From: Rickettsia typhi
Lineage (GTDB): Bacteria; Pseudomonadota; Alphaproteobacteria; Rickettsiales; Rickettsiaceae
DNA length: 5,901 nucleotides
Assembly (NCBI GenBank): GCA_945878545.1
Contig: CAMCTQ010000080.1
Location: 1-5,901, forward strand
Direction of reading: 5' to 3'
Made by a program: the position numbers and the translations under genes. The notes under the pieces are model-generated. The model had not been told where the DNA came from and ran no database searches. It was given only the letters and a program-made list of their open reading frames with translations. How positions within the stretch are numbered: position 1 is the first letter of the stretch; every line of letters starts with the position of its first letter. This document shows positions 1 through 5,901 of the stretch, in pieces.

Positions 1-342
1 AAAAAGCTCCCTTACGCCATCTTGTCTATCAGAAACCGCCTGCTCTTGTTTTTTAACAGTTGGTTCGAGCAAACAATCATCGTGATTTTTATAGAAATGT
101 TTTAGGATAAAAGTCTCATCTGTGCCAGCTTTAGTAGCAATATATCCAGCAGAAACACCTGATTGTTTCTTACCTTTAGCAATGAATTCTGATTGGTGAG
201 CCACTATTTTATTACCTAGAGAGTCGTTAACTTCTTGGAACTTACCTAGGTCTATTTTACCTTTACGAATTTCTGCTAATTCTTTGATGCGTTCTTGTTG
301 AAAGCGTTTCTCAAGTTCTGAACGATCATCATCTTTGGACAT
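1..342 (-). CDS. Partial gene of unknown function (N-terminal 114 residues; possible PI-kinase-like effector)
   Basis: An open frame starts at ATG 342-340 and runs without a stop to the left edge, so only the N-terminal 114 residues are visible. The start is supported by AGGT at 353-350, seven bases upstream, and by the intergenic leader before it. The protein begins MSKDDDRSELEKRFQQERIK and is highly charged for about 45 residues (probably helical). No signal peptide or membrane segment is seen. From about residue 61 comes a more ordered stretch: GVSAGYIATKAGTDETFILKHFYKNH, broken here as GVSAGYIATKAG then TDETFILKHFYKNH, followed by DRQDGVRELF. A glycine-rich turn, a lysine in a beta-strand (FILKH) and a following helix with Glu (VREL) resemble the start of PI3/PI4-kinase-like folds seen in secreted proteins of Legionella and Rickettsia. 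That resemblance is from memory and weak; the DFG-type catalytic part would lie outside the window. The reading frame itself is well supported; the function is not. Confidence 0.8.
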   Translation of the reverse strand, partial: MSKDDDRSELEKRFQQERIKELAEIRKGKIDLGKFQEVNDSLGNKIVAHQSEFIAKGKKQSGVSAGYIATKAGTDETFILKHFYKNHDDCLLEPTVKKQEQAVSDRQDGVRELF

Positions 343-349
343 AATTATT

Positions 350-353
350 ACCT
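350..353 (-). promoter_or_regulatory. Shine-Dalgarno of the left-edge gene
   Basis: On the minus strand AGGT lies seven bases before the ATG at 342. It fixes the start of the partial gene. Its first two bases (AG) border or overlap the right arm of the AT-rich dyad at 352-380, so a hairpin could partly mask it. Confidence 0.55.
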
Positions 354-380
354 AAAATAAAATATTTAACTTTATTTTAG
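352..380. repeat. Perfect 10-bp inverted repeat in the leader of the left-edge gene
   Basis: The arms are ctaaaataaa (352-361) and tttattttag (371-380), exact reverse complements around a nine-base spacer. The dyad sits between the stop of the PBP gene and the start of the next gene, next to the Shine-Dalgarno sequence. It has only one G-C pair per arm and no following T-run, so it is not a convincing intrinsic terminator. It could be an operator or an RNA hairpin acting on translation. A chance origin is possible in such AT-rich DNA, although ten matched bases in an 87-base gap is notable. Confidence 0.6.
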
Positions 381-406
381 TGTAGCAATTATATATTAGC
401 TTACAA
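379..406 (-). promoter_or_regulatory. Candidate sigma70 promoter for the left-edge gene
   Basis: On the minus strand TTGTAA (406-401) is followed after 16 bases by TACACT (384-379), a fair match to the -35/-10 consensus. An exact TATAAT also occurs at 393-388 but lacks a good -35 at 16-18 bases. Either would put the transcript start within or just before the 352-380 dyad. This suggests the left-edge gene can be transcribed independently of the PBP gene. It is prediction only; AT-rich DNA yields many such matches. Confidence 0.35.
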
Positions 407-429
407 GGAATAAGTAGGGGTTAATGATA

Positions 430-2808
430 TTAATAAATTTCTTCTGAGCCATCTAAATCTTCTATATTGGTAATGGGTGAAACCGGCTCGTTGCCAGTTT
501 CCTCATTCTTAGGAGAAATCTTAGGATTATAACCAGGTACTTTAAATGCTTCAATTATAGCATTTGGTGCAGAAGATGGCTTGCCTGTTTCATAATCAAT
601 AGATTCAAATCTTATTGAATCTGGAACCATGAAATCTACTGAAGGAAATTTATAACCATTGGTCATAAAATGGACAAAGACTGGCAGTGCATAGGTGGAA
701 CCAAAAGCTGAGTTACCCAAGCTCTTTGGATTATCAAAACCAATATATGTACCAACAACTATTTTTGGTGTAAAGCCTACGAACCACACATCCTTAGCTT
801 TATTAGTTGTTCCCGTCTTTCCAGCTATAGTGTAAGGGAGACTTTTTGCTCCCACGCCTGTTCCTCGTTGTACACTACCCATCAACAATGAGATCATCTG
901 GTAATCGGTAGCTTCATCTATAATAACAGGTAGGTCCGGTTTCTGTATTGTTGGAGCTTGAGCATTATCTATAGAGATGGTAGTACTGGGTTTGCACTCC
1001 TGGCATTCGATGTAATCTCGTTTGTAAATTATGTTACCTTTACGATCTTTGATTAGCTCAATGAATTGGGGTTCAACTCCTTTCCCACCATTAGCAATAA
1101 TACTAAAAGCAATGGTCATTTTTTCCAAAGTAGTTTCTAGTGCTCCAAGAACAATAGAATGAACAACTTTTGGACTATCAGTAATACCGAATCTGCGAAT
1201 AAGGGCGGCAACCTTACCAAGGCCAGCGAACTGACCAACTCTAACGGTAATGAGATTGCGTGATTTTTCCAGGCCTTTTCTAAGCGTTATAGGCCCAAGA
1301 TATTTACCATTATCATTCTTTGGTCGCCATATAGGAAGGCCAGGGCCTTGATATACGTCGATTGGAGCATCATCGAAAATATCATTGGGCTTGGCTCCAT
1401 TTTCTAGTGCGGCCATATATACAAATGGTTTGATCAGAGATCCAGGTTGGCGTTTAGCTTGTGTTGTGCGATCAAATTTGCTGACACTAAAATCATAGCC
1501 ACCTTCGGCCGCCAAGACACGACCAGTCTCGTGTTCTATAATCATAATGCCACCATTAATTTCAGGAATTTGTTGTAAGAAATAATTCTTACCTATTATC
1601 TCAACAGCGATCACATCACCTGTTTTTAATATTCTTTTTACCGATTTGATATTGGTTGCTGTCCAGCTCATATCCTTTAAGTAAATTAAAGTAGTAGAGC
1701 CATTGGCTAGTCCAATCTTAGCCTGTATATCAGTAACGTCTAATACAACGGCTAGTTTGTAATGCAACAGTCCATATGGACTTGGTATTTTTTTGAGGGT
1801 TTCCTGCCAATTTGCAAGATCGATATTTTGCAAAGAGCCACGATAACCTCTTTTCATATCATATGCCTTAATGCCAAATCTTAATGCGTTGGTGGCTGCT
1901 TTCTGCATCGTGGAATCAACGCAGGTCATAATCGTAAGACCAGCGGTATAGAAATATTCCTCGCCGAACATTTCGATCACTTCTTCTCGTACCTTTGCGG
2001 CATAGAAGTCTGCATCTATAGTGAGAGCTTTATCAAACTTAGCTAGTATTATTGGCTCATCAATTGCGCTCTTTGCTTCTTCCTTAGTTAGGTATCCGTC
2101 ATCATACATTCTGCCGATTACATAATTTTTTCGCTCAACTGCTCTTTTGTAGTTTTTCTCTGGATTATATTGTGAAGGTGCTTTAGGTAGGGAAGCAAGG
2201 ACCGCGCATTCACTGGTTGTCAGTTCTTCGATTGATTTATTAAAATAATTTAATGCCGCTGACGCTACGCCGTAGGCAGTTTTTCCGAGGAATATTTGGT
2301 TTAGGTATAGTTCCAAAATCTCATCTTTAGTGAATACTTGAGAAAGTTTGTAAGAAAGAATAGCTTCTTTGATTTTTCGTTCAAAAGAACGCTCAGGAGA
2401 AAGTAAAAAAGTTTTTACTACTTGTTGTGTAATCGTTGAACCGCCTTCTGGCCGGCGGTGATGAATAATGTGAGAAATGTTTGTTACTGCTGCCCTAAAA
2501 ATACTAAAAATATCAATGCCTTCATGGCTATAAAAATTCTTATCTTCAGCTGAAATGAATGCTTGTATTAGTGGTTTTGGAATAGAACTAATAGGAATAA
2601 ATATACGATGTTCTCTAGCGAACTCTTCTATCAATTTACCATCGGAGGAATACATTCTAGTAATAGATGGTGGGTAATATTTTCTTAGCTGTGAATAATA
2701 AGGCAAATCTTTTGTATAATGGTATATTATATACATCAAAATTGCTGCTCCTAGCATACCAAGAAACAGTACTAATTTTGATGTTAGTACAATAAATCTC
2801 AATATCAT
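430..2808 (-). CDS. mrcA: Class A penicillin-binding protein 1A (bifunctional transglycosylase/transpeptidase)
   Basis: Polymerises lipid II into glycan strands and cross-links the peptides, acting at the outer face of the inner membrane. The 792 residues match the usual PBP1A length. An N-terminal anchor spans about residues 5-30 with a short cytoplasmic start. The GT51 domain (about 50-235) shows [12 protein letters not shown] with catalytic Glu88, GGSTITQQ (122-129) and EILELYLNQ with Glu166. A PBP1A-type insert follows (about 300-420). The transpeptidase has the nucleophile motif Ser457-Leu-Ile-Lys460 after RQPG, Ser516-Arg-Asn518, and Lys664-Thr-Gly666. All catalytic motifs are intact, so the enzyme should be active and a beta-lactam target. 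A CQEC pair (602-605) has no assigned role. The acidic, proline-rich tail (about 765-792) is probably disordered. The start ATG overlaps the miaB stop as ATGA, and AGGA lies eight bases upstream, so the two genes are probably co-transcribed with miaB first. Confidence 0.96.
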   Translation of the reverse strand: MILRFIVLTSKLVLFLGMLGAAILMYIIYHYTKDLPYYSQLRKYYPPSITRMYSSDGKLIEEFAREHRIFIPISSIPKPLIQAFISAEDKNFYSHEGIDIFSIFRAAVTNISHIIHHRRPEGGSTITQQVVKTFLLSPERSFERKIKEAILSYKLSQVFTKDEILELYLNQIFLGKTAYGVASAALNYFNKSIEELTTSECAVLASLPKAPSQYNPEKNYKRAVERKNYVIGRMYDDGYLTKEEAKSAIDEPIILAKFDKALTIDADFYAAKVREEVIEMFGEEYFYTAGLTIMTCVDSTMQKAATNALRFGIKAYDMKRGYRGSLQNIDLANWQETLKKIPSPYGLLHYKLAVVLDVTDIQAKIGLANGSTTLIYLKDMSWTATNIKSVKRILKTGDVIAVEIIGKNYFLQQIPEINGGIMIIEHETGRVLAAEGGYDFSVSKFDRTTQAKRQPGSLIKPFVYMAALENGAKPNDIFDDAPIDVYQGPGLPIWRPKNDNGKYLGPITLRKGLEKSRNLITVRVGQFAGLGKVAALIRRFGITDSPKVVHSIVLGALETTLEKMTIAFSIIANGGKGVEPQFIELIKDRKGNIIYKRDYIECQECKPSTTISIDNAQAPTIQKPDLPVIIDEATDYQMISLLMGSVQRGTGVGAKSLPYTIAGKTGTTNKAKDVWFVGFTPKIVVGTYIGFDNPKSLGNSAFGSTYALPVFVHFMTNGYKFPSVDFMVPDSIRFESIDYETGKPSSAPNAIIEAFKVPGYNPKISPKNEETGNEPVSPITNIEDLDGSEEIY

Positions 2809-2816
2809 AATACAAA

Positions 2817-2820
2817 TCCT
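2817..2820 (-). promoter_or_regulatory. Shine-Dalgarno of the PBP1A gene, inside the end of miaB
   Basis: AGGA on the minus strand, eight bases before the PBP1A ATG. It matters because translation of miaB appears to stop early: this site could allow ribosomes to load on the PBP1A cistron without coupling from miaB. Confidence 0.6.
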
Positions 2821-3959
2821 GTAACACTAATGGCTGAACCTTGAGTAATTTTTATATTCATAATCTTGCCTATTAAGCTTTTATCTGCATCGGTAACATA
2901 AGCAGATTGCATATAGGGCGTTTTACCACCAATATGACCATCAAACTTAACATTTTTTTCGAATAATACCGGCATAATTTTGCCAACACATGATTCGTTA
3001 AACTCAAGTTGTTGTTTAAATAATTCTTTTTGCAAGATAGCTAATCTTTTTGTCTGTATATTTTCTGGTACTTGAGCCATTGCTGCTGCAGGGGTCCCTG
3101 GCCTTGGGCTATATTTGAAAGAAAAACACTGACCAAATTTTATGCGTTTAACTAGATCAAGAGTATCGGCAAAGTCTTCATCTGTTTCTCCAGGAAATCC
3201 AACAATGAAATCAGAAGATAGGACTATGTCTGGGCGTGCTATCTTAAGTTTATCAATAATTGTGAAATAATCTTCCCTGGTGTGTTTCCGGTTCATTGCC
3301 TTTAATATCTTGTTAGATCCAGACTGAACAGGCAGGTGTAGAAAGGGCATTAATTTTGGCTCTAAACCATGAAGGGCGATTAAATCATCACTCATGTCTG
3401 TTGGATGAGAAGTCATATATCTTATGCGTTCTAGACCATTGATTTTAGCAACATGACGAATCAAATCCGCTAAGCTGCAAGCTTGCTCATGGCTAGTTTT
3501 ACCGTGATAAGCATTGACATTCTGACCAAGTAAATGAATCTCTTTTGCTCCCTTTGCAACCAAAGCCATAGACTCTCTATATATCTGCTCAACTGGTCTT
3601 GAAAATTCTGCTCCTCTAGTGTAGGGCACTACACAGAAAGTGCAGAATTTATCACAACCTTCTTGAACAGAAACATAAGCGCTTACTCCTTGACCTTCAA
3701 ATGTTTGTGGGAGATTATCAAACTTTTCTTCTTCGATGAAGTCCAGATCAATCAAGTGCTTTTCTGATCTAGCTAATTTTGCCAACAGATCAGGCAATGT
3801 ATGGTAAGATTGAGGGCCAACGACTATATCGACATAAGGAGCTCGCCTAAAAATTTCTTCTCCTTCAGCTTGTGCAACACAACCAGCTACAGTGATTATA
3901 GTATCAAGAGAGATTTTTTTTCTGGTATCTTTTATAATTTTTATTTTTCCAAGCTCGGA

Positions 3960-3962
3960 CTA
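3960..3962 (-). other. Premature TAG at codon 59 of miaB
   Basis: The minus strand reads AAA ATG TAG TCC GAG CTT across 3968-3951. The frame is identical on both sides, so this is a nonsense substitution and not a frameshift. TAG is used as a genuine stop by the ABC permease in this same window (5073-5075, at the natural family end), which argues against genome-wide reassignment of TAG. Confidence 0.92.
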
Positions 3963-4165
3963 CATTTTTTCAGAAGCTTTTTCTCGAATATGGCAAGTAT
4001 TGATAATAACCATATCAGCATCATCAGGCATTGTGGTGGTCTCAAAACCAAATGGAGTCAATAATTCTTGCATTTTCAGCGAATCATAAACATTCATCTG
4101 ACAACCATATGTCTTTATGTATAACTTCTTTGACATTTTTGATATATTTGTAGTAACACTATCTA

Positions 4166-4195
4166 TTGCATTTTAAAGAGTCACCATGAATGCAA
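4166..4195. repeat. Short inverted repeat in the miaB/permease intergenic region
   Basis: TTGCATT at 4166-4172 is the reverse complement of AATGCAA at 4189-4195, with a 16-base spacer; a further AATGCA occurs at 4222-4227. These lie upstream of miaB on the minus strand and could be part of a promoter or operator. The arms are short, so this is weak. The 4137-4304 gap contains no open frame of note and no RNA gene that I can recognise. Confidence 0.3.
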
Positions 4196-4243
4196 AAAAT
4201 GTTCAAAGATGACTTTTAGGCAATGCATAATATTTAATTATTA

Positions 4244-4272
4244 TTGATAAAAATCTCCGCGGAATATATCAT
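4244..4272 (+). promoter_or_regulatory. Candidate sigma70 promoter for the ABC permease gene
   Basis: TTGATA (4244-4249) and TATCAT (4267-4272) are separated by 17 bases, each one or two bases off consensus. A start near 4279 would leave a leader of about 26 bases before the ATG at 4305. The spacer holds the palindrome CCGCGG (4257-4262), a rare GC patch in this AT-rich gap. No strong Shine-Dalgarno is visible before the ATG. Confidence 0.45.
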
Positions 4273-4304
4273 AATCTATGAAAAATTAATAGTGATTATT
4301 TGTT

Positions 4305-5075
4305 ATGGAAAAGATAAATTGGTATGGTACTTATAGCCTGACTTTACGTGAGATAAAGAGATTTTTGCGGGTTTATCACCAAACCATATTCACCCCCGTC
4401 GTTTCAGCATTAATTTTTTTGGCAGTTTTTGTTTTGGCTATAGGTAGTCATAAGGGGGATGTTTCTGGCATTAAATTCATTAATTTTATGGGTTATGGCT
4501 TAATAGCTATGAGTATAGTACAAAATGCTTTTGCCAATAGCTCATCATCTTTTATTATGAGTAAAATGTTAGGTTATATTTCTGATATTTTGACTCCTCC
4601 CTTTGGTAGTGTTGAAATCATAATAGCATTTACTGTTGGAGCAGTGCTGAGAGGTATATTTGTTGGAATAGCTGTTGCAGTTGCTTTGATACCTTTTGTT
4701 GACTACACCCTAGCGCATCCATTTTTATTAGTTTTTTATGTACTGGCGTCGTGTACTTTGCTTGGAAAATTAGGGTTATTATCAGGATTAATTTCTAACT
4801 CATTTGACCAACATTCAGCCATTACAAGCTACCTTATCACTCCACTATCATTTTTGTCTGGTACGTTTTATTCAGTGCAATCTCTTCCTACTATATTTCA
4901 GCAAATTAATTTACTAAACCCCTTCTTCTATATTATCGATGGTTTTAGATATTGTCTTACTGATCAGGCAGATGGTAATATCACAGGCGGGGTGCTCTTT
5001 CTTATGATATCAAATGGAATAATGTATGCTATTCTGGTTAAGCTAATTGATAAAGGGTGGAGAATTAAGTCATAG
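4305..5075 (+). CDS. ABC-2 type transporter permease (YadH-like)
   Basis: An inner-membrane permease of 256 residues, the usual length for the ABC-2 family. It has a short cytoplasmic N-terminal amphipathic part (TLREIKRFLRVYHQTI, about 13-28) and about six hydrophobic segments near 29-47, 60-80, 104-132, 137-165, 172-190 and 226-247. The family signature lies in the region 184-216, with LSGTFYSVQSLP followed by LLNPFFYIIDGFRY. Such permeases pair with a separate ATPase (YadG in E. coli) to export drugs, glycolipids or polysaccharides. No ATPase gene is in the window: the upstream neighbour is the divergent miaB and the downstream gene is convergent, so the partner must be encoded elsewhere. 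The substrate cannot be told from sequence. The gene ends in TAG at 5073-5075, one base before the palindromic element. It has no obvious damage. Confidence 0.9.
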   Translation: MEKINWYGTYSLTLREIKRFLRVYHQTIFTPVVSALIFLAVFVLAIGSHKGDVSGIKFINFMGYGLIAMSIVQNAFANSSSSFIMSKMLGYISDILTPPFGSVEIIIAFTVGAVLRGIFVGIAVAVALIPFVDYTLAHPFLLVFYVLASCTLLGKLGLLSGLISNSFDQHSAITSYLITPLSFLSGTFYSVQSLPTIFQQINLLNPFFYIIDGFRYCLTDQADGNITGGVLFLMISNGIMYAILVKLIDKGWRIKS

Positions 5076-5076
5076 C

Positions 5077-5176
5077 GGCTCTGTTAGCAAATACCAGAAA
5101 ATGAAAATAAGCTAGTCTCTATCTGGTATTGATATTGACTAGCTTATTTTCATTTACGCATATTTACAACAGAGCC
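5077..5176. mobile_element. 100-bp palindromic, transposon-like element (MITE or rickettsial palindromic repeat type)
   Basis: The ends are GGCTCTGTT (5077-5085) and AACAGAGCC (5168-5176), exact inverted repeats. With a one-base gap the match extends into GCAAATA against TATTTAC. Inside, a perfect 17-bp inverted repeat joins 5101-5117 (atgaaaataagctagtc) to 5137-5153 around a 19-base loop. A second pair, ATACCAG (5091-5097) and CTGGTAT (5123-5129), offers an alternative fold. There is no coding capacity. Termini of this kind recall those of IS6-family elements (GGCACTGTTGCAAA in IS26, from memory), suggesting a non-autonomous derivative mobilised in trans; the family is not secure. I find no clear target-site duplication at the immediate flanks. 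It fills the space between two convergent genes. Confidence 0.65.
5101..5153. terminator. Long hairpin that may serve as a bidirectional terminator between convergent genes
   Basis: The perfect 17-bp stem with a 19-base loop lies 25 bases past the permease stop and 47 bases past the PatZ-like gene stop, read on their own strands. Its stem ends in TTATTTTCATTT on the plus strand and in the mirrored equivalent on the minus strand. It lacks a clean U-run and a GC-rich stem, so terminator function is inferred from position and symmetry only. No other terminator candidate is visible for either gene. Confidence 0.4.
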
Positions 5177-5214
5177 AAAAAACTAGCCCCAAACCCGGTT
5201 CATGCAACAGAGCC
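5177..5214 (-). repeat. 38-bp remnant carrying a third copy of the same terminus
   Basis: CAACAGAGCC recurs at 5205-5214, matching the right end of the 100-bp element at 5167-5176. Read on the minus strand the remnant begins GGCTCTGTTGCATGAACC and runs to a T6 tract next to the complete element. It looks like one end of a related but diverged element, truncated or split when the 100-bp unit was inserted. It also encodes the last four residues and the stop of the PatZ-like gene. Confidence 0.55.
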
Positions 5215-5901
5215 TAATTCATAGACCAGTCTGTTTGTACCTTTTTTACTGTGAGGAGTTTCTTTGAAGCCAGCTTTTATATAATGTTCATAAAACATAG
5301 GATGCAATACGTCAGTAAATAAGGTGTTAACTTTAGTAGAACGGGCATATTCGATTACATATTCTAGCAATACATTAGCATTACTATAAAATTCCGGTAT
5401 AACATCAAACATGCATTCATAAGCTATACTTTTCCCGGTTGTTATTTTTCGCACTCGTGCAACACCCAAAATTTGATTCTTATGTTTTTGATTCTCTATT
5501 ACAAACACCATTTCCTTATTATAATCAATTTGGCTAAGACGAGTGGATACTAAAGATATTTCATATGGCAACGACGATAGAAGTTGGGAATAATTTGATA
5601 ATTTAATTGTATTTAAAGCCTCATTCAACGCAATATTATCCTTAGATTTTACAGGGCGTAATATCAAATCATCATAATCAGCTATTTTAACTTTTTTAAC
5701 TAAATGATGTGGATATGGAGCAATTGCTAAGCGATTGTAATCAGCAACCCCAAGATTCACCTTAATACGAGCATCTAAAGCAATTACCCCGTGATGATCC
5801 GCAATTAGGGGGTTAATATCTAGTTCTTTGACCATTGGGAGATCTATTACTAATTGGGATAAATTAACCAAGCACTGAGCAATAGCTGCTATGTCTGCTG
5901 C
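5200..5901 (-). CDS. C-terminal part of a PatZ-like acyl-CoA synthetase (NDP-forming)/ATP-grasp-GNAT fusion protein
   Basis: The frame is open through the right edge, so the gene's start lies outside; only the last 233 codons are seen. Numbered from the edge, residues 1-50 are the end of an ATP-grasp domain, with the signature ELDINPLIAD (26-35) and GVIALDARI. A linker with LAIAPYPHHLVKK (58-70) leads to a GNAT domain (about 78-230) starting LILRPVKSKD. This order is that of E. coli PatZ/YfiQ, a protein-lysine acetyltransferase whose acetyl-CoA synthetase-like part is a regulator; some relatives are ADP-forming acetate-CoA ligases. In the GNAT part the acetyl-CoA loop (Q/RxxGxG/A) is not recognisable: the place after VIP reads EFYSNANVLLEY (160-171). 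Acetyltransferase activity is therefore doubtful. The C-terminus ends naturally at LVYEL; the following GSVA and TGA are made from the repeat at 5197-5214. A TTG at 5871 could be mistaken for a start, but the ATP-grasp homology continues upstream of it. Confidence 0.85.
   Translation of the reverse strand, partial: AADIAAIAQCLVNLSQLVIDLPMVKELDINPLIADHHGVIALDARIKVNLGVADYNRLAIAPYPHHLVKKVKIADYDDLILRPVKSKDNIALNEALNTIKLSNYSQLLSSLPYEISLVSTRLSQIDYNKEMVFVIENQKHKNQILGVARVRKITTGKSIAYECMFDVIPEFYSNANVLLEYVIEYARSTKVNTLFTDVLHPMFYEHYIKAGFKETPHSKKGTNRLVYELGSVA

Larger units (their letters stand above)
2805..4136 (-). pseudogene. miaB: tRNA-2-methylthio-N6-dimethylallyladenosine synthase, interrupted by an in-frame amber codon
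   Basis: MiaB is a radical-SAM enzyme that methylthiolates i6A37 in tRNAs reading UNN codons. Read from ATG 4136 to TGA 2805, the frame is continuous for 443 codons, the normal size for rickettsial MiaB (about 445 from memory), except that codon 59 (3962-3960) is TAG. The sequence there reads [19 protein letters not shown], where homologues carry Tyr (…YSELG…), so one base change from TAT or TAC explains it. Everything else looks intact: the MTTase N-terminal cluster cysteines Cys12 (YGCQMN), Cys48 (NTCHIREKA) and Cys86 ([10 protein letters not shown]), the radical-SAM motif CDKFCTFC with Cys161, Cys165 and Cys168, and a C-terminal TRAM domain (about 380-443). No in-frame ATG follows the stop before the radical-SAM domain; the first plausible restart is TTG at 3797, which would lack all three N-terminal cysteines. 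The product should be inactive unless the codon is suppressed. No clear Shine-Dalgarno precedes 4136. A sequencing error is the main alternative to recent gene loss. Confidence 0.9.

Noticed and set aside
999..1010. CQEC pair in PBP1A (residues 602-605) as a metal or disulfide site
   Set aside because: It lies in a variable stretch between the SxN and KTG motifs; I recall similar cysteine pairs in other alphaproteobacterial PBP1A proteins and see no reason to call it unusual.
2805..3797. A 330-codon MiaB-like gene starting at TTG 3797 as an independent protein
   Set aside because: The same frame continues upstream with the rest of MiaB (including Cys86 and, beyond the TAG, Cys48 and Cys12), so this is the distal part of an interrupted gene. 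The TTG start has no supporting ribosome-binding site that I can see.
3960..3962. UAG read as an amino acid (pyrrolysine or a reassigned code)
   Set aside because: The permease gene ends with TAG at the expected family end and another TAG follows four codons later; homologues have Tyr at the miaB position, and nothing suggests pyrrolysine machinery.
3801..4089. Plus-strand open frames of 87 and 65 codons opposite the start of miaB
   Set aside because: They lie entirely antisense to the conserved MiaB N-terminal domain, have no family resemblance or ribosome-binding site, and are explained as shadows of the real gene.
5070..5225. Target-site duplication TCATAG on both sides of the repeat region
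   Set aside because: The copies (5070-5075 and 5218-5223) are at different distances from the element ends (one base and three to four bases), so they do not form a proper direct duplication.
5200..5871. A complete 223-residue GNAT protein starting at 5871
   Set aside because: The codon there is TTG and the ATP-grasp homology (AADIAAIAQCLVNLSQLV) continues to the window edge, so the gene is a partial larger one.

Overview
The window is AT-rich, densely coded DNA that most resembles a chromosome of the Rickettsiaceae (Rickettsia or a related protist or arthropod endosymbiont). The assignment rests on the MiaB protein, whose N-terminus ([15 protein letters not shown]) and general sequence look rickettsial. 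It also fits the low GC, the reductive decay of a housekeeping gene, and the small palindromic repeats between genes. No database search was possible, so the family-level placement is an inference.

Layout from left to right. (1) Positions 1-342 hold the 5' end of a minus-strand gene that leaves the window; its product is unknown, with a speculative resemblance to PI3/4-kinase-like secreted proteins. (2) A short leader (343-429) carries a perfect AT-only-core 10-bp dyad and promoter-like boxes. (3) A complete class A penicillin-binding protein gene of the PBP1A/MrcA type occupies 430-2808 on the minus strand. (4) Directly upstream of it, overlapping by ATGA, lies miaB (2805-4136, minus), which is full length and in frame from end to end except for one in-frame TAG at codon 59. 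(5) A divergent intergenic region (4137-4304) has a plausible promoter for the next gene. (6) An ABC-2 type permease gene is at 4305-5075, plus strand. (7) A 100-bp imperfect palindrome with short terminal inverted repeats begins two bases after the permease stop codon; a 38-bp remnant with a third copy of the same terminus follows it. (8) The C-terminal part of a PatZ-like protein (NDP-forming acyl-CoA synthetase/ATP-grasp fused to a GNAT domain) runs in from the right edge on the minus strand (5200-5901). Its last four codons and stop codon lie inside the repeat remnant.

Functionally the genes are housekeeping: peptidoglycan synthesis (PBP1A), tRNA ms2i6A37 modification (MiaB, apparently disabled), an export permease whose ATPase is not in the window, and a metabolic/acetylation regulator. 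miaB and the PBP gene look like one transcription unit, so the amber codon may also affect PBP expression by polarity, although the PBP gene has its own good Shine-Dalgarno sequence.

I do not see a new multi-gene system here. The observations most worth checking are the single-codon lesion in miaB, the palindromic transposon-like element wedged between two convergent genes, and the way that element supplies the 3' end of the PatZ-like gene.
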